The notes beneath the pieces are model-generated. The model saw only the letters and a list, made by a program, of their open reading frames with translations. It ran no database searches and was not told where the DNA came from. From Streptomyces nigra (GTDB lineage: Bacteria > Actinomycetota > Actinomycetes > Streptomycetales > Streptomycetaceae), in NCBI RefSeq assembly GCF_003074055.1, contig NZ_CP029043.1, positions 5,758,501 through 5,822,500 on the forward strand: 64,000 bases of DNA. The letters run 5' to 3'. This document shows, one piece after another, positions 16,798 through 25,326 of the stretch (its first letter is position 1; each line of letters opens with the position of its first letter). The translations under genes were made by a program, and so were the position numbers.

Positions 16798-19115
16798 AGG
16801 GGCTGCTCGACAGGGCCGACTGCATCGGGCCGATCGCCCTGCCGGCGGACGCGCTGGACGGCCTGCGCTCCCTCGCCGAGGCGGCCGGCGTCGACGAGTT
16901 CACCGCGCTGTCCCTGTGCGCGGGGGTCCTCGCCGCCCGGCTGCCCCATCCCGGAACGGACTGCCGGGTCCGGGTCACCCGGCAGGAGGCCGAGGCGGTC
17001 GTGCCCGGCCCCGGTACGCCGGACGCGGAGACGAGCTTCCGCGAGGCCTTGCGGCAGGCCGCCCGGGCCGAGGCACCGCTCGCAGCGGAACACGGTGAGG
17101 AACCCCCGGTCGCCGTGAGTCTGCTGATCGGCGCGACCGGCCGGAACCTGTACGTCGAGTCCCTGACCGACGCGTCCGACGTGCCCACCCCGCAGGCCTG
17201 GGCACACGCCTTCTGCAGGCTGCTCACCGGCCTGACGGACGACCCGGACGCCCCGATGCTCAGCCATCCTCTGGTGGGGCCGGAGGAACGCGAACGGATC
17301 CTTCACGGCCTCAACCCGTACCGGGAGCCGGTGATCCGATATCGCACGATGGCCGGCCCCTTCGAGGAGCAGGCCGCACGCACCCCGGACGCCGTCGCCC
17401 TCCAGGACGAGGACGGCACCACGGTCAGCTACCGGGAACTCAACGAGCGGGCGAACCGGCTGGCCCACCATCTGCGGGCACTCGGCGCCGGCCCGGGCGC
17501 CCGGATCGGGATCTGCCTGCGCCGCAGTATACCCCAGGTCGTCGCGGTGTACGCGGCGGTCAAGACCGGCGCCACCTACGTGCCCCTCGACGCGGATCTG
17601 CCGGACCAGCGCATCGCCCTCATCCTCGACGACGCCGACCCCCTGCTGGTGCTCACCGACCCGGCCTGCCGCGGCCATCTGCCCGACGGGGCCTGGCAGA
17701 TCCACGACGTGGACACGGAACAGCCGGGCGCCGGGCACCCGGTGACGAACCCCGACGTCGACGCCGGCCCCGGACTGGTGCACATCCTGTACACCTCGGG
17801 AACCACCGGGCGGCCCAAGGGCGTCGTGTCACGGACCGAGGCCACCCTCGCCAACATCTTCTGGATGCAACGGCAGTACCCCTACCAGCCGGGCGAGACG
17901 GCGCTGTTCAAGGCGTCACCGGGGTTCGACATCTCCATCTGGGAAGTCTTCTGGCCGCTCTATCACGGCGCACGGCTCGTGATCTGCCGTCCCGGCGGTG
18001 AACGGGACCCGCGCCACCTGGCCCGGCTCACCCGCGACCACGACGTGTCGCTGGTCTTCCTGGTGCCGACGATGATGACGGCCTACCTGGAGGAACTGGC
18101 CGAGGCCGCGCCGAAGGCGCTGAAGTGGGTGGTGTGCGGAGGCGAACCGATGAGCCCCCGCATCCCCGAGTCATTCTCCGCCGTCCTGCCCGGCAGCGAA
18201 CTCGTCAACGCCTTCGGCCCGACCGAGGCCGGGCCGGTCACCGACAACATCGTCGACGTGGGCTCGGTCGATGGAACCGTCCCCGTGGGCCAGCCCGCCG
18301 ACAACTTCCGGGTGACCGTCCTCGACTCCAACCTCGACCTCGTCCCCGTCGGCACGCCCGGCGAGGCGTACATCAGCGGGCGGATCGGACTCGCCGACGG
18401 CTACTGGGGGCAGGCCGCCCAGACCTCGGAGCGGTTCGTCGCGGACCCCTACGGTCCGCCCGGCTCGCGGATGTACCGCACCGGAGACCTCGTCCGCCAG
18501 CGGCCGGACGGCGCGCTGGAGCACCTCGGCCGCATCGACCGGCAGGTCAAGATCCGTGGTCTGCGCATCGAGCCGGGCGAGGTCGAGTCGGTGCTCGCCG
18601 CGCACCCCGCCGTCGCCGACTGCGCGGTGCTCGCCCATGGGCAGCCGCTGCGCCTGCTCGCCTTCGTCGTGCCCGCCGGCCAGGACTCCGCCGCGGACTT
18701 GGACCCGGCGGCCGTGCTGGCCCACGCCGCAGAGGTGCTGCCCGCGCAGATGCGCCCGGACCGCGTGGTGCCGGTCGACTACCTGCCGGCGACGGTCAAC
18801 GGCAAGATCGACCAGGGTGAACTGATCAAGATCTGGCAGGAACTCACCGAGCGGGAGCGGCCGGTCGAGCCGCCCGCCGACGAACTCGAAGCGGCGCTGG
18901 TCCGCATCTACCACCGGGTTCTCGGCCGGTCCTCCATCAGCGTGCTGGACACGTTCGTCGAGCTGGGCGGCCACTCGCTGCTCACCTTCCGGCTGCGTGA
19001 CGAGTGCCGGGCGGCCCTGGGGGTCGAACCCGACGCGGCCCGGCTCATGCACGACACGCTGCGGGACGTGGCCGCGACGATCCGCAGGACGACGATCCCG
19101 TCAGCGCGGGACTAG
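16794..19115 (+). CDS. NRPS-type adenylation-thiolation protein with short condensation-domain remnant
   Basis: A 773-residue protein from GTG 16794. Residues 1 to about 185 look like only the C-terminal end of a condensation domain plus linker (HPLVGPEERERILHGLN). The adenylation core is complete: A3 LYTSGTTGRPKG, A4 GFDISIWEVF, A5 NAFGPTEAGP, A7 YRTGDLV, A8 GRIDRQVKIRGLRIEPGE, A10 NGKID. The A4 Asp that contacts the alpha-amine is present, so an alpha-amino acid is the probable substrate. The specificity pattern is roughly D-I-W-?-V-C-A-P-V-K by eye and I do not decode it. A thiolation domain ends the protein (ELGGHSLLTF, Ser728). There is no C, E or TE domain. MbtH (7816) is its likely helper. 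Confidence 0.9.
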   Translation: MKGLLDRADCIGPIALPADALDGLRSLAEAAGVDEFTALSLCAGVLAARLPHPGTDCRVRVTRQEAEAVVPGPGTPDAETSFREALRQAARAEAPLAAEHGEEPPVAVSLLIGATGRNLYVESLTDASDVPTPQAWAHAFCRLLTGLTDDPDAPMLSHPLVGPEERERILHGLNPYREPVIRYRTMAGPFEEQAARTPDAVALQDEDGTTVSYRELNERANRLAHHLRALGAGPGARIGICLRRSIPQVVAVYAAVKTGATYVPLDADLPDQRIALILDDADPLLVLTDPACRGHLPDGAWQIHDVDTEQPGAGHPVTNPDVDAGPGLVHILYTSGTTGRPKGVVSRTEATLANIFWMQRQYPYQPGETALFKASPGFDISIWEVFWPLYHGARLVICRPGGERDPRHLARLTRDHDVSLVFLVPTMMTAYLEELAEAAPKALKWVVCGGEPMSPRIPESFSAVLPGSELVNAFGPTEAGPVTDNIVDVGSVDGTVPVGQPADNFRVTVLDSNLDLVPVGTPGEAYISGRIGLADGYWGQAAQTSERFVADPYGPPGSRMYRTGDLVRQRPDGALEHLGRIDRQVKIRGLRIEPGEVESVLAAHPAVADCAVLAHGQPLRLLAFVVPAGQDSAADLDPAAVLAHAAEVLPAQMRPDRVVPVDYLPATVNGKIDQGELIKIWQELTERERPVEPPADELEAALVRIYHRVLGRSSISVLDTFVELGGHSLLTFRLRDECRAALGVEPDAARLMHDTLRDVAATIRRTTIPSARD

Positions 19116-19134
19116 GACCGGAGGGACGACGGCT

Positions 19135-20544
19135 TTGGACACCCTGACGACCGGCGACACGGACAAACTCGCCGGCGCCCTGCACGGCGATCTCATCACC
19201 CCCGCCGACCCGGGCTACGACGAGGCCCGCCGGGTCTGGAACGCCGACATCGACCGGCGCCCCCTGCTGATCGCACGCTGCGCCGACGTGACGGACGTGC
19301 GGGCCGCCGTCGTCTTCGCCGCCGAGCGGGGACTGCCCGTCGCGGTGCGCGGCGGCGGCCACAGCGTCGCCGGCCACGGCACCTGCGACGGCGGTCTGGT
19401 CGTCGACCTGCGCGGGATGCGCTCCGTCGAGATCGACATCGACCGCCGGCTGGCGCATGTGCAGGGCGGAGCGCTGTGGCAGGACGTCGACGGGGCCGGC
19501 CAGGCGCACGGACTGGCGACCACGGGCGGCATCGTCAGCGAGACCGGCGTCGGCGGACTCGCCCTCGGGGGCGGTATCGGCCACCTCATGCGCCGCTGCG
19601 GGCTCACCGTGGACAACCTGGTGGAAGCCGACGTGGTCACGGCCGACGGCGGTCTCCTGCGGGTCGACGAGACCACCGACCCGGAGCTGCTGTGGGGCCT
19701 GCGCGGCGGCGGCGGCAACTTCGGGGTCGTGGTGCGGTTCGGCTTCCGCCTGCACGAGGTCGGCCCGACCGTCCTCGGCGGCATGATCATCCACCCGCTC
19801 GACGTCGCGCCGCGATTCCTCACCCGCTACCGCGACCTCATAGCCGACGCCCCCGACGAACTCGGCACGATCCTCAACCTCCGGCTGTGCCCGCCGGTGC
19901 CCGCCGTTCCCGAGCACCTGCACGGCTCGCCGGTCGTGGCCCTGAACGTGTGCTGGTCCGGCGCCGACCCGGAGGAAGGTGAGAGGTTTCTGCGTCCGCT
20001 GCGCGCGTTCGGGTCCGCGCTGCTCGACTCGGTCGCGCCGATGCCGTACGTGGACCTGCAGCGGACGGTCGACCGCACCTCACCGCCGGGCAAGGAGTAC
20101 TACTGGCGATCGGTGGACTTCGGGACGCTCGACGACCAGGTCATCGACACCGTCGTCGAGCACGCGTCGCGGATCACCTCGCCGCTGTCGGCCGTGCCGA
20201 TCTACCACCTCGGCGGGGCGATCGGCCGGGTGCCGGACGACGGCACCGCCTTCGGCCCCCGCCACGCCGGCCACAACATCAACATGTTCGGCGCGTGGGA
20301 GCCCGGCCGCGGCGACCGGGACCGGCACGTCGGCTGGGTGCGGGACTTCAGCGACGCCATGGCGCCCCACGCGGTCGGCCAGTACGTCAACTTCCTCAAC
20401 GACGAGGGCAGCGAGGGTGTCCGCGCGGCCTACGGCCGGCGGTGGCGGCGCCTCGTCGATCTCAAACGGCGCCTGGACCCTCAGAACCTCTTCCGCTTCA
20501 ACTTCAACATCGACCCGGGCCTGCCCGACGAGGGGGACCGATGA
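19135..20544 (+). CDS. BBE-type FAD-linked oxidase (monocovalent)
   Basis: A 469-residue protein. The start is TTG 19135, 10 bases after GGAGG; there is no ATG/GTG alternative in frame nearby. The FAD_binding_4 domain has RGGGHSVAGHG (His76, the usual 8-alpha-histidyl FAD attachment) and GGLALGGGIGHLMRRCGL. The Cys found in bicovalent berberine-bridge enzymes is replaced in IVSETGVGG. The BBE C-terminal motif NLFRFNFNI is present. Such enzymes oxidise alcohols, amines or C-C bonds with O2. It overlaps the next gene by ATGA, consistent with one operon. Confidence 0.88.
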   Translation: MDTLTTGDTDKLAGALHGDLITPADPGYDEARRVWNADIDRRPLLIARCADVTDVRAAVVFAAERGLPVAVRGGGHSVAGHGTCDGGLVVDLRGMRSVEIDIDRRLAHVQGGALWQDVDGAGQAHGLATTGGIVSETGVGGLALGGGIGHLMRRCGLTVDNLVEADVVTADGGLLRVDETTDPELLWGLRGGGGNFGVVVRFGFRLHEVGPTVLGGMIIHPLDVAPRFLTRYRDLIADAPDELGTILNLRLCPPVPAVPEHLHGSPVVALNVCWSGADPEEGERFLRPLRAFGSALLDSVAPMPYVDLQRTVDRTSPPGKEYYWRSVDFGTLDDQVIDTVVEHASRITSPLSAVPIYHLGGAIGRVPDDGTAFGPRHAGHNINMFGAWEPGRGDRDRHVGWVRDFSDAMAPHAVGQYVNFLNDEGSEGVRAAYGRRWRRLVDLKRRLDPQNLFRFNFNIDPGLPDEGDR

Positions 20545-21431
20545 GATTCGGCATCATGATCGTCCCTGAGGACCGCTGGCGCACGGCGCGCCACAAATGG
20601 CTCCGGGCCGAGGAGATGGGGTTCGACCACGCCTGGACCTACGACCACCTCAACTGGCGGGCGTTCCGCGCCAAGGAGTGGTTCCCCATGGTCCCGACGC
20701 TGACCGCCGCAGCCGCGGCGACCGAGCGCATCGGCCTCGGCGTGCTGGTCGCCTCGCCCAACCTGCGCCACCCGGTTCACCTCGCCAAGGATGTCACCGC
20801 TCTCGAGGACATCTCCGACGGCCGCATCATTCTCGGCCTCGGCGCAGGCGCCGAGGGATTCGACTCGCGCATGACCCGCCGCACCTCCTGGAGCCGACGC
20901 GAGCGCACCGAGCGGTTCGCCGAGTACGTCGAGCTGACCGACCGGCTCCTGACGCAGCCGGTGACGACGTTCGACGGCCGCTACTACCTCGCCGACGAAG
21001 TGCACTCCCAGCCTCTGTGCCGGCAGCAGCCCCGAGTCCCCTTCGCGGTCGCCGCGTCCGGGCCGCGCGGCATGCGTGTGGCAGCCCGGCACGGCTCGTA
21101 CTGGGTCACCACCGGCGAGCCCAACCGGTTCGCCGACGCACCCTACGAAGAGGCCCTGCCCGTCCTGCGCCGGCAGGTGGAGGAACTGGAGAAGGCCTGC
21201 GGGGAGGTCGGCCGCGACCCGTCCACCCTCTCCCGGCTGCTCGTCGCCGGCCCCACCGTCGGCGGCGTCCTCGACTCTCCTGCGGCGTTCTTCGACGCGG
21301 CGGGCCGTTTCGCCGAGGCCGGCATCACCGACCTCGTCGTGCAGTGGCCCCGGCCCGACGAGCCGTTCCAGGGCAGTGAGGACGTGCTGGAGAAGGTCGC
21401 CGAGGACCTCGACGGGCACCGCGGCGCCTGA
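20541..21431 (+). CDS. LLM-class (F420- or FMN-dependent) oxidoreductase
   Basis: A 296-residue luciferase-like monooxygenase-fold protein: MRFGIMIVPEDRW, EEMGFDHAWTYDHL, TERIGLGVLVASPNLRHP, DGRIILGLGAGAEGFDS and PFAVAASGPRGMRVAARHG. In actinobacteria many of these use F420 to reduce imines or enones, or FMN/O2 for oxygenation; the sequence alone does not decide. The start ATG overlaps the BBE-type oxidase stop, so the two may act in sequence, for example oxidation to an imine followed by reduction or ring adjustment. Confidence 0.85.
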   Translation: MRFGIMIVPEDRWRTARHKWLRAEEMGFDHAWTYDHLNWRAFRAKEWFPMVPTLTAAAAATERIGLGVLVASPNLRHPVHLAKDVTALEDISDGRIILGLGAGAEGFDSRMTRRTSWSRRERTERFAEYVELTDRLLTQPVTTFDGRYYLADEVHSQPLCRQQPRVPFAVAASGPRGMRVAARHGSYWVTTGEPNRFADAPYEEALPVLRRQVEELEKACGEVGRDPSTLSRLLVAGPTVGGVLDSPAAFFDAAGRFAEAGITDLVVQWPRPDEPFQGSEDVLEKVAEDLDGHRGA

Positions 21432-21505
21432 CCGGGCCGACGGGGAAGACCCGACCGTCGTCCCAGGAGACAACCGGTTCCGACACAGAAGGACTGCTTG
21501 ATCCG

Positions 21506-22363
21506 ATGCGCACCCACTACGTGGGGGACACCCCCCTTGACGACGCCCGGCTCACCGAGGACCTGGAAGTGAGCGATTCCCTGACGTGGTCGGAGGCGTA
21601 CAGCGACTACGTCTTCGGCGGTGCCTGGAAGAGCTGCATGCTCTGGGCCCGGGGTGGAGACCCCGGTGACGGTGTGGTCACTCACTACGACCATGAACGG
21701 CCCGCCGCCTTCACCCCGTTCGCCGACCGCCTGCCCTACCTCCGGAAACTGATCGAGGATGTCGCCGACCTGGACCGGCTCAACTTCGTGCGCCTGGCCA
21801 AGGTGCAGAACAGCGTGATCATCCCGCACCGTGACCTGCTCGAACTGTCCGACCTCGCCGACGAGACCCGCAACGCCCACCGTATGCACATCCCTCTCGT
21901 CACCAACGAGGACTGCTTCTTCAACGAGGGGGACACCGTCTACCGCATGCGCCGGGGCGAGGTGTGGTTCCTCGACGCCTCGGAGATCCACTCGGTGGCG
22001 GTGCTCTCCTCCCAGGAGCGCGTGCACCTGATGTTCGACTTCGTGGATGTGCCGTCCTCCAAGCCGCTGACCACGGTCCGGGGCGCGGGACCCGATGCCG
22101 GGATCCCCGACGACCGTACGGTGAAGCGCCCGCCGCTCACCGACGCCGAGCACGCCGGCCTGATGCGCCTCGCCGACATCCTCACGCCGGAGACGGTCAA
22201 CGAGGTCTTCAGCATCGTCATCAAACGGCACTTCCGTTCCGACGGCGGCGAGAACTTCGTGTGGCGGACGATGACCGACATCGCGCGCGCCGCCGCCGAC
22301 CCGGCCGTCCTCGCGCACGTCGAGGAGTTGAGGCGCCACTACACCCTGGAACGCGCGGCCTGA
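21506..22363 (+). CDS. Proline cis-3-hydroxylase-like Asp/Asn beta-hydroxylase family enzyme
   Basis: A 285-residue Fe(II)/2-oxoglutarate enzyme. It resembles Streptomyces L-proline cis-3-hydroxylase along its length: MRTHYVGDTPLDDARL start, VIIPHRDLLEL (H108, D110), NEGDTVYRMRRGEVWFLDASEIHSV (H162) and an Arg near 172 for 2-oxoglutarate. The start at ATG 21506 lies 74 bases after the LLM stop, with GAAGGA at a rather long spacing. It closes the rightward operon; a strong hairpin follows. Probably hydroxylates a free or carrier-bound amino acid (proline, arginine, ornithine or a derivative). Confidence 0.85.
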   Translation: MRTHYVGDTPLDDARLTEDLEVSDSLTWSEAYSDYVFGGAWKSCMLWARGGDPGDGVVTHYDHERPAAFTPFADRLPYLRKLIEDVADLDRLNFVRLAKVQNSVIIPHRDLLELSDLADETRNAHRMHIPLVTNEDCFFNEGDTVYRMRRGEVWFLDASEIHSVAVLSSQERVHLMFDFVDVPSSKPLTTVRGAGPDAGIPDDRTVKRPPLTDAEHAGLMRLADILTPETVNEVFSIVIKRHFRSDGGENFVWRTMTDIARAAADPAVLAHVEELRRHYTLERAA

Positions 22364-22486
22364 CCGTCCGCGATCCCGCCCCGCGCCGCATGTGTCCGGC
22401 GGACCCTGCACCGTCTGACGCACCTCGGCGAGGCGGTCCTGGGCCGGCGGGACCGACCGCTGTCCTGGCCCGCCCACGGGGAATGC

Positions 22487-22517
22487 CGCCACCCGGCCCC
22501 GGCAGGGCCGGGTGGCG
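22487..22517. terminator. Strong hairpin terminator at the right end of the cluster
   Basis: A perfect 13-base-pair GC stem (22487-22499 with 22505-22517) and a 5-base loop, lying between the convergent hydroxylase gene (+) and the DUF3103-like gene (-). It can stop transcription from both sides and marks the right edge of the metabolite cluster. Confidence 0.75.
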
Positions 22518-22526
22518 CTCCAGGGG

Positions 22527-23669
22527 TCAGAGCTCGGACACGAAGTACTGCTCCACCGTCATCCGCGCGTTCGCCGAGGCGCCCGTGCGGGTGCCGGTGG
22601 ACTCGCGGGCCAGGGTGTAGAACGCGTCGACGTAGTCCGGGTCGTCGGTCCACCAGGACGTGGGCATCGCGTCGATGATCGCGTCGACCAGCGGGATGTA
22701 CGCCCCTTGGTCGGTGATCGTCAGCAGGACCGCGGCGAGTGCCTTGGCCAGCGACGAGTAGTTGGTGTCCCCGTCGTCCTCCATCAACACGACATCGGCC
22801 AGGTTGTACTTGTAGTTCGACCAGTTGACCAGGATCTGGCCCGGGGAGTAGGTCGTGCCCTCGTCGTCGATGTACGGCATCGTGACCGTGTCGACGCGGA
22901 CCTTCCCGTCCGTGCCGAAGCCGGTGACCAGGCCGAACATCTCGGCGTCGCCCTTGAACCACGGCTCCTTGACGTCCGCCACGCTGATCGACTTGATCCG
23001 GGTCGTCCAGAAGCCGGAGGCGGACGCTGACGTGTTGATGGCCGGGCTGGACAGGCCCCGGGCGGCCAGCTCCTTGCCGATGACCTTCAGGCCGGCCTCC
23101 AGCGCCGTCTGCCCGTCGACGCCGACGACGTAGACGGGCCGGTCCGGTGCCTTGGCCGCGTCCAGCTCGTGCGCCCTGCCCGCGCTGTCGTAGGCCACGA
23201 CGACCTCGGCGTCCTCGGACGGCGCCGACGCGACCAGCGGGGCGGTCCGGGCGAGGTCGGCCGCGCTCGCCGGCCGGCCGGCGAGGCTCACCCGCAGCAG
23301 GTGCGGCGCCTCCTTGCCGAGCCCCTTCACGCGGGCGACATCCGTCTCGGCGCCGGCGAGGGTGCCGCGGAAGCCCCTCACGGACGACGTCCGGGACGTC
23401 GCCGTCAGGGCCAGCAGGTCCACGTCCTCGCCGGCCAGCGTCGCCGCCGCGACCTGTTTGCGCCAGGCGGGCTCGGCGAGCGTACGGGCGAACGCGCGCG
23501 CCGTCGTGTCCTCGATCCCGGCGACGGGTGAACTCTTGGCGGGGGCCGGTGTGGTGGGGGCGTCGGCCGCCCCCGCGGTTCCCTGAAGGGTGGTCAGGGC
23601 CAGGCCGCTCAGCGCGAGCGCGGTCAGTGCCGCGCGGAGCCGTCTCTCAGCGAACAACTCGTCCTCCAT
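22527..23669 (-). CDS. Secreted DUF3103-like protein
   Basis: A 380-residue protein from ATG 23669. Residues 5-35 form a signal peptide (RR, hydrophobic ALTALALSGLALTTL, AGA-A cleavage site). The mature region has VVGVDGQTALEAGL, WTTRIKSISVADVKEPW, GDAEMFGLVTG, MPYIDDEGTTYSPGQI and MEDDGDTNYSSLAKAL, which match my recollection of the DUF3103 family; the function of that family is unknown. The C-terminal portion has two hydrophobic helices (about 310-330). It stands outside the metabolite cluster operon. Exported; possibly a surface or lytic-type protein, but nothing in the sequence proves a reaction. Confidence 0.75.
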   Translation of the reverse strand: MEDELFAERRLRAALTALALSGLALTTLQGTAGAADAPTTPAPAKSSPVAGIEDTTARAFARTLAEPAWRKQVAAATLAGEDVDLLALTATSRTSSVRGFRGTLAGAETDVARVKGLGKEAPHLLRVSLAGRPASAADLARTAPLVASAPSEDAEVVVAYDSAGRAHELDAAKAPDRPVYVVGVDGQTALEAGLKVIGKELAARGLSSPAINTSASASGFWTTRIKSISVADVKEPWFKGDAEMFGLVTGFGTDGKVRVDTVTMPYIDDEGTTYSPGQILVNWSNYKYNLADVVLMEDDGDTNYSSLAKALAAVLLTITDQGAYIPLVDAIIDAMPTSWWTDDPDYVDAFYTLARESTGTRTGASANARMTVEQYFVSEL

Positions 23670-23863
23670 GCATGGGCGTTGCCCGAGTGGGGGCATGCCG
23701 GAAGTACCGCCGTGCGGCGCACGACGGCCGTGCTCGTGCGAGTGCGGCTCCAGTGTGGAGGGTGTTCGTCTACGCGGATAGACGGCGGGGTGGTGATTCA
23801 TGGCCAAAGGTGGCCGACTGCCGGAAAAATTCAGAAGCGCTTTGGGGAGAGGGGGGGTGGGGT

Positions 23864-24139
23864 TCACCAACCCGCGCGGCGGATGCGGAGAGGTCCCCGC
23901 ACCTCGCTCTCCTTCACCGGGCGGCCGCCCTGGGTCACCTCGACCTTGCCCGCCGCCACCAGACGCCAGGCCGCCCGCCGGGCCGGTTCCATCAACGCGC
24001 GCCAGCCCTCGCCGTCCCCGTCGTGGACCTCGCGCGCCGCGTCGGACGGGCAGATCGAGGACGTGGCCGCGCGGCGCTCCAGCAGGCCGATGATGGCCCG
24101 CTCCAGGCGCCGGTCGAGCTGCCGGTCCGTCTCCGTCAC
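23864..24139 (-). CDS. DUF3253 family small protein
   Basis: A 91-residue protein from GTG 24139. Its core (RAIIGLLERRAATSSICPSDAAR, WRALMEPARRAAWRLV, KVEVTQGG, RGPLRIRR) matches the DUF3253 pattern, a small winged-helix-like family of unknown role often fused to radical or biotin-related proteins. The GTG overlaps the stop of the upstream one-TM gene (GTGA), so the two are coupled; its own GGAGG lies too close to the start, which fits reinitiation. Confidence 0.75.
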   Translation of the reverse strand: MTETDRQLDRRLERAIIGLLERRAATSSICPSDAAREVHDGDGEGWRALMEPARRAAWRLVAAGKVEVTQGGRPVKESEVRGPLRIRRAGW

Positions 24140-24351
24140 GCCTCCCAGTGTGGCACCGCCCCGTCCGCCACAGACGTCTTGCACCACGGAAGCCGCACGG
24201 ACGAGGCGCACAAGGACAGCGGCGCACCGGCGACGAGGACACCCGCGCAGGCGAGCGCGACGACGCCGAGGCGCCCGGCCGGACGGGCCGGGGGACCGGA
24301 CGTGGGGGACGGCGTCGTGTCCGAGGGGGCGGTGGAACGGGACGTGGTCAA
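24136..24351 (-). CDS. Small single-pass membrane protein, unknown
   Basis: A 71-residue product read from TTG 24351 (GGAGAG upstream). It has a Ser/Thr/Pro-rich N-terminus, one hydrophobic segment (RLGVVALACAGVLVAGAPL) and a short tail with two Cys residues. Its stop overlaps the GTG of the DUF3253 gene, which supports it being real. No family recognised. The 255 bases upstream (24352-24606) separate it from the divergent HEAT/MerR operon. Confidence 0.45.
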   Translation of the reverse strand: MTTSRSTAPSDTTPSPTSGPPARPAGRLGVVALACAGVLVAGAPLSLCASSVRLPWCKTSVADGAVPHWEA

Positions 24352-24576
24352 CGCTCTCTCCGGGTACGGTCGCCGCGGACCGGCGTACGACGTGAGGCGC
24401 CGCCCGGCGTCGAGGAACGGACGGGAGCGGGGCGGCGCGAAGGGCCGCTCCACTGTCGGGAGCCCCGCGACCGCGAGCCGGCCACCGCCCTCCCGGCGGC
24501 GGCATCCGGCAGAAGCACCGGCCCCCGCGCGCGGAATCCCCCACCCCCTCCGACCCGGCCCGGACCGGGTGCCTTG

Positions 24577-24597
24577 ACCTTGACACGGTGACAAGGT
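24577..24597 (+). promoter_or_regulatory. MerR-type operator/promoter
   Basis: An interrupted palindrome, ACCTTGACAC-G-GTGACAAGGT, with 9 of 10 arm bases matching. It sits 10 bases before the HEAT-repeat gene and contains a consensus -35 (TTGACA at 24580-24585). A dyad overlapping the promoter is the typical layout for MerR regulators, and a MerR gene is second in this operon, so autoregulation is likely. No clear -10 is visible. Confidence 0.65.
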
Positions 24598-24606
24598 GTC
24601 CCCTGG

Positions 24607-25326
24607 GTGCAGGAGGTGGTCCCGATCGACCCGACAGAAACGACCCCGCACAACGCCCGCCTGACCGGTGCCCTGAGCGCCGAGGAGCCCTCGATCCGGC
24701 TCAAGGCGGCCCTGGCGGCCGGCACGTCCGCCGACCCCGGACTGCTGGACACCCTCGTGGAACGCTGCGCGGTCGAACCGGACTTCTTCGTACGGGACAT
24801 GCTGTCCTGGGCCCTGACCCGGCTCCCGTCCGAGCCGACCCTGGCCCGCGTACGGCGGGAGCTGGGCGCCCCCCGCGCCCAGGCCCGGAGTCAGGCCCTG
24901 CACACCCTCTCCAAGATCGGCGACAGGAGCGTGTGGGCCTCGATCCCGCGTTCCCTGCTGCACGACGCCGACGACGAGGTGGCCCGGACCGCCTGGCGGG
25001 TCATGGTCGCCCTCGCGCCCGAGGACGAGGCCACCCGGGCCGACCTGGCCGGGGAACTCGTCCGGCAGCTCGGCCGCGGCGACCGTGCCGTACGGCTCAG
25101 TCTGAGCAGGGCGCTCGTCGACCTCGGCGAGGCGACCCGGACCGCCCTGGAGCGGGCCGCCGCCGACCCCGACCCCGCGGTGGCCACGCACGCCGCCGCC
25201 ACCGAGGTGCTCAGGGAGCGTCCGGAGGCCGGCTTCGACGCGGCGGTGGACGAGGCCCGACGGATCGTCGCCCTGAGCCGTGCCCCCGAAGTCCCGCCCG
25301 CCGCCCAGGGGGCCGGACCGTGCTGA
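24607..25326 (+). CDS. HEAT-repeat protein
   Basis: A 239-residue alpha-helical protein made of about five HEAT-like repeats (for example PSIRLKAALAAG, AQARSQALHTLSKIGD, DEVARTAWRVMVAL). The GTG at 24607 is the only upstream start; the AGGAGG at 24611 lies inside it, so translation may be leaderless or may begin a little later. It overlaps the MerR-HEAT gene by 7 bases (GTGCTGA). Repeat proteins of this kind are scaffolds; its partner is probably the HEAT part of the next protein. No enzymatic motif. Confidence 0.75.
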   Translation: MQEVVPIDPTETTPHNARLTGALSAEEPSIRLKAALAAGTSADPGLLDTLVERCAVEPDFFVRDMLSWALTRLPSEPTLARVRRELGAPRAQARSQALHTLSKIGDRSVWASIPRSLLHDADDEVARTAWRVMVALAPEDEATRADLAGELVRQLGRGDRAVRLSLSRALVDLGEATRTALERAAADPDPAVATHAAATEVLRERPEAGFDAAVDEARRIVALSRAPEVPPAAQGAGPC

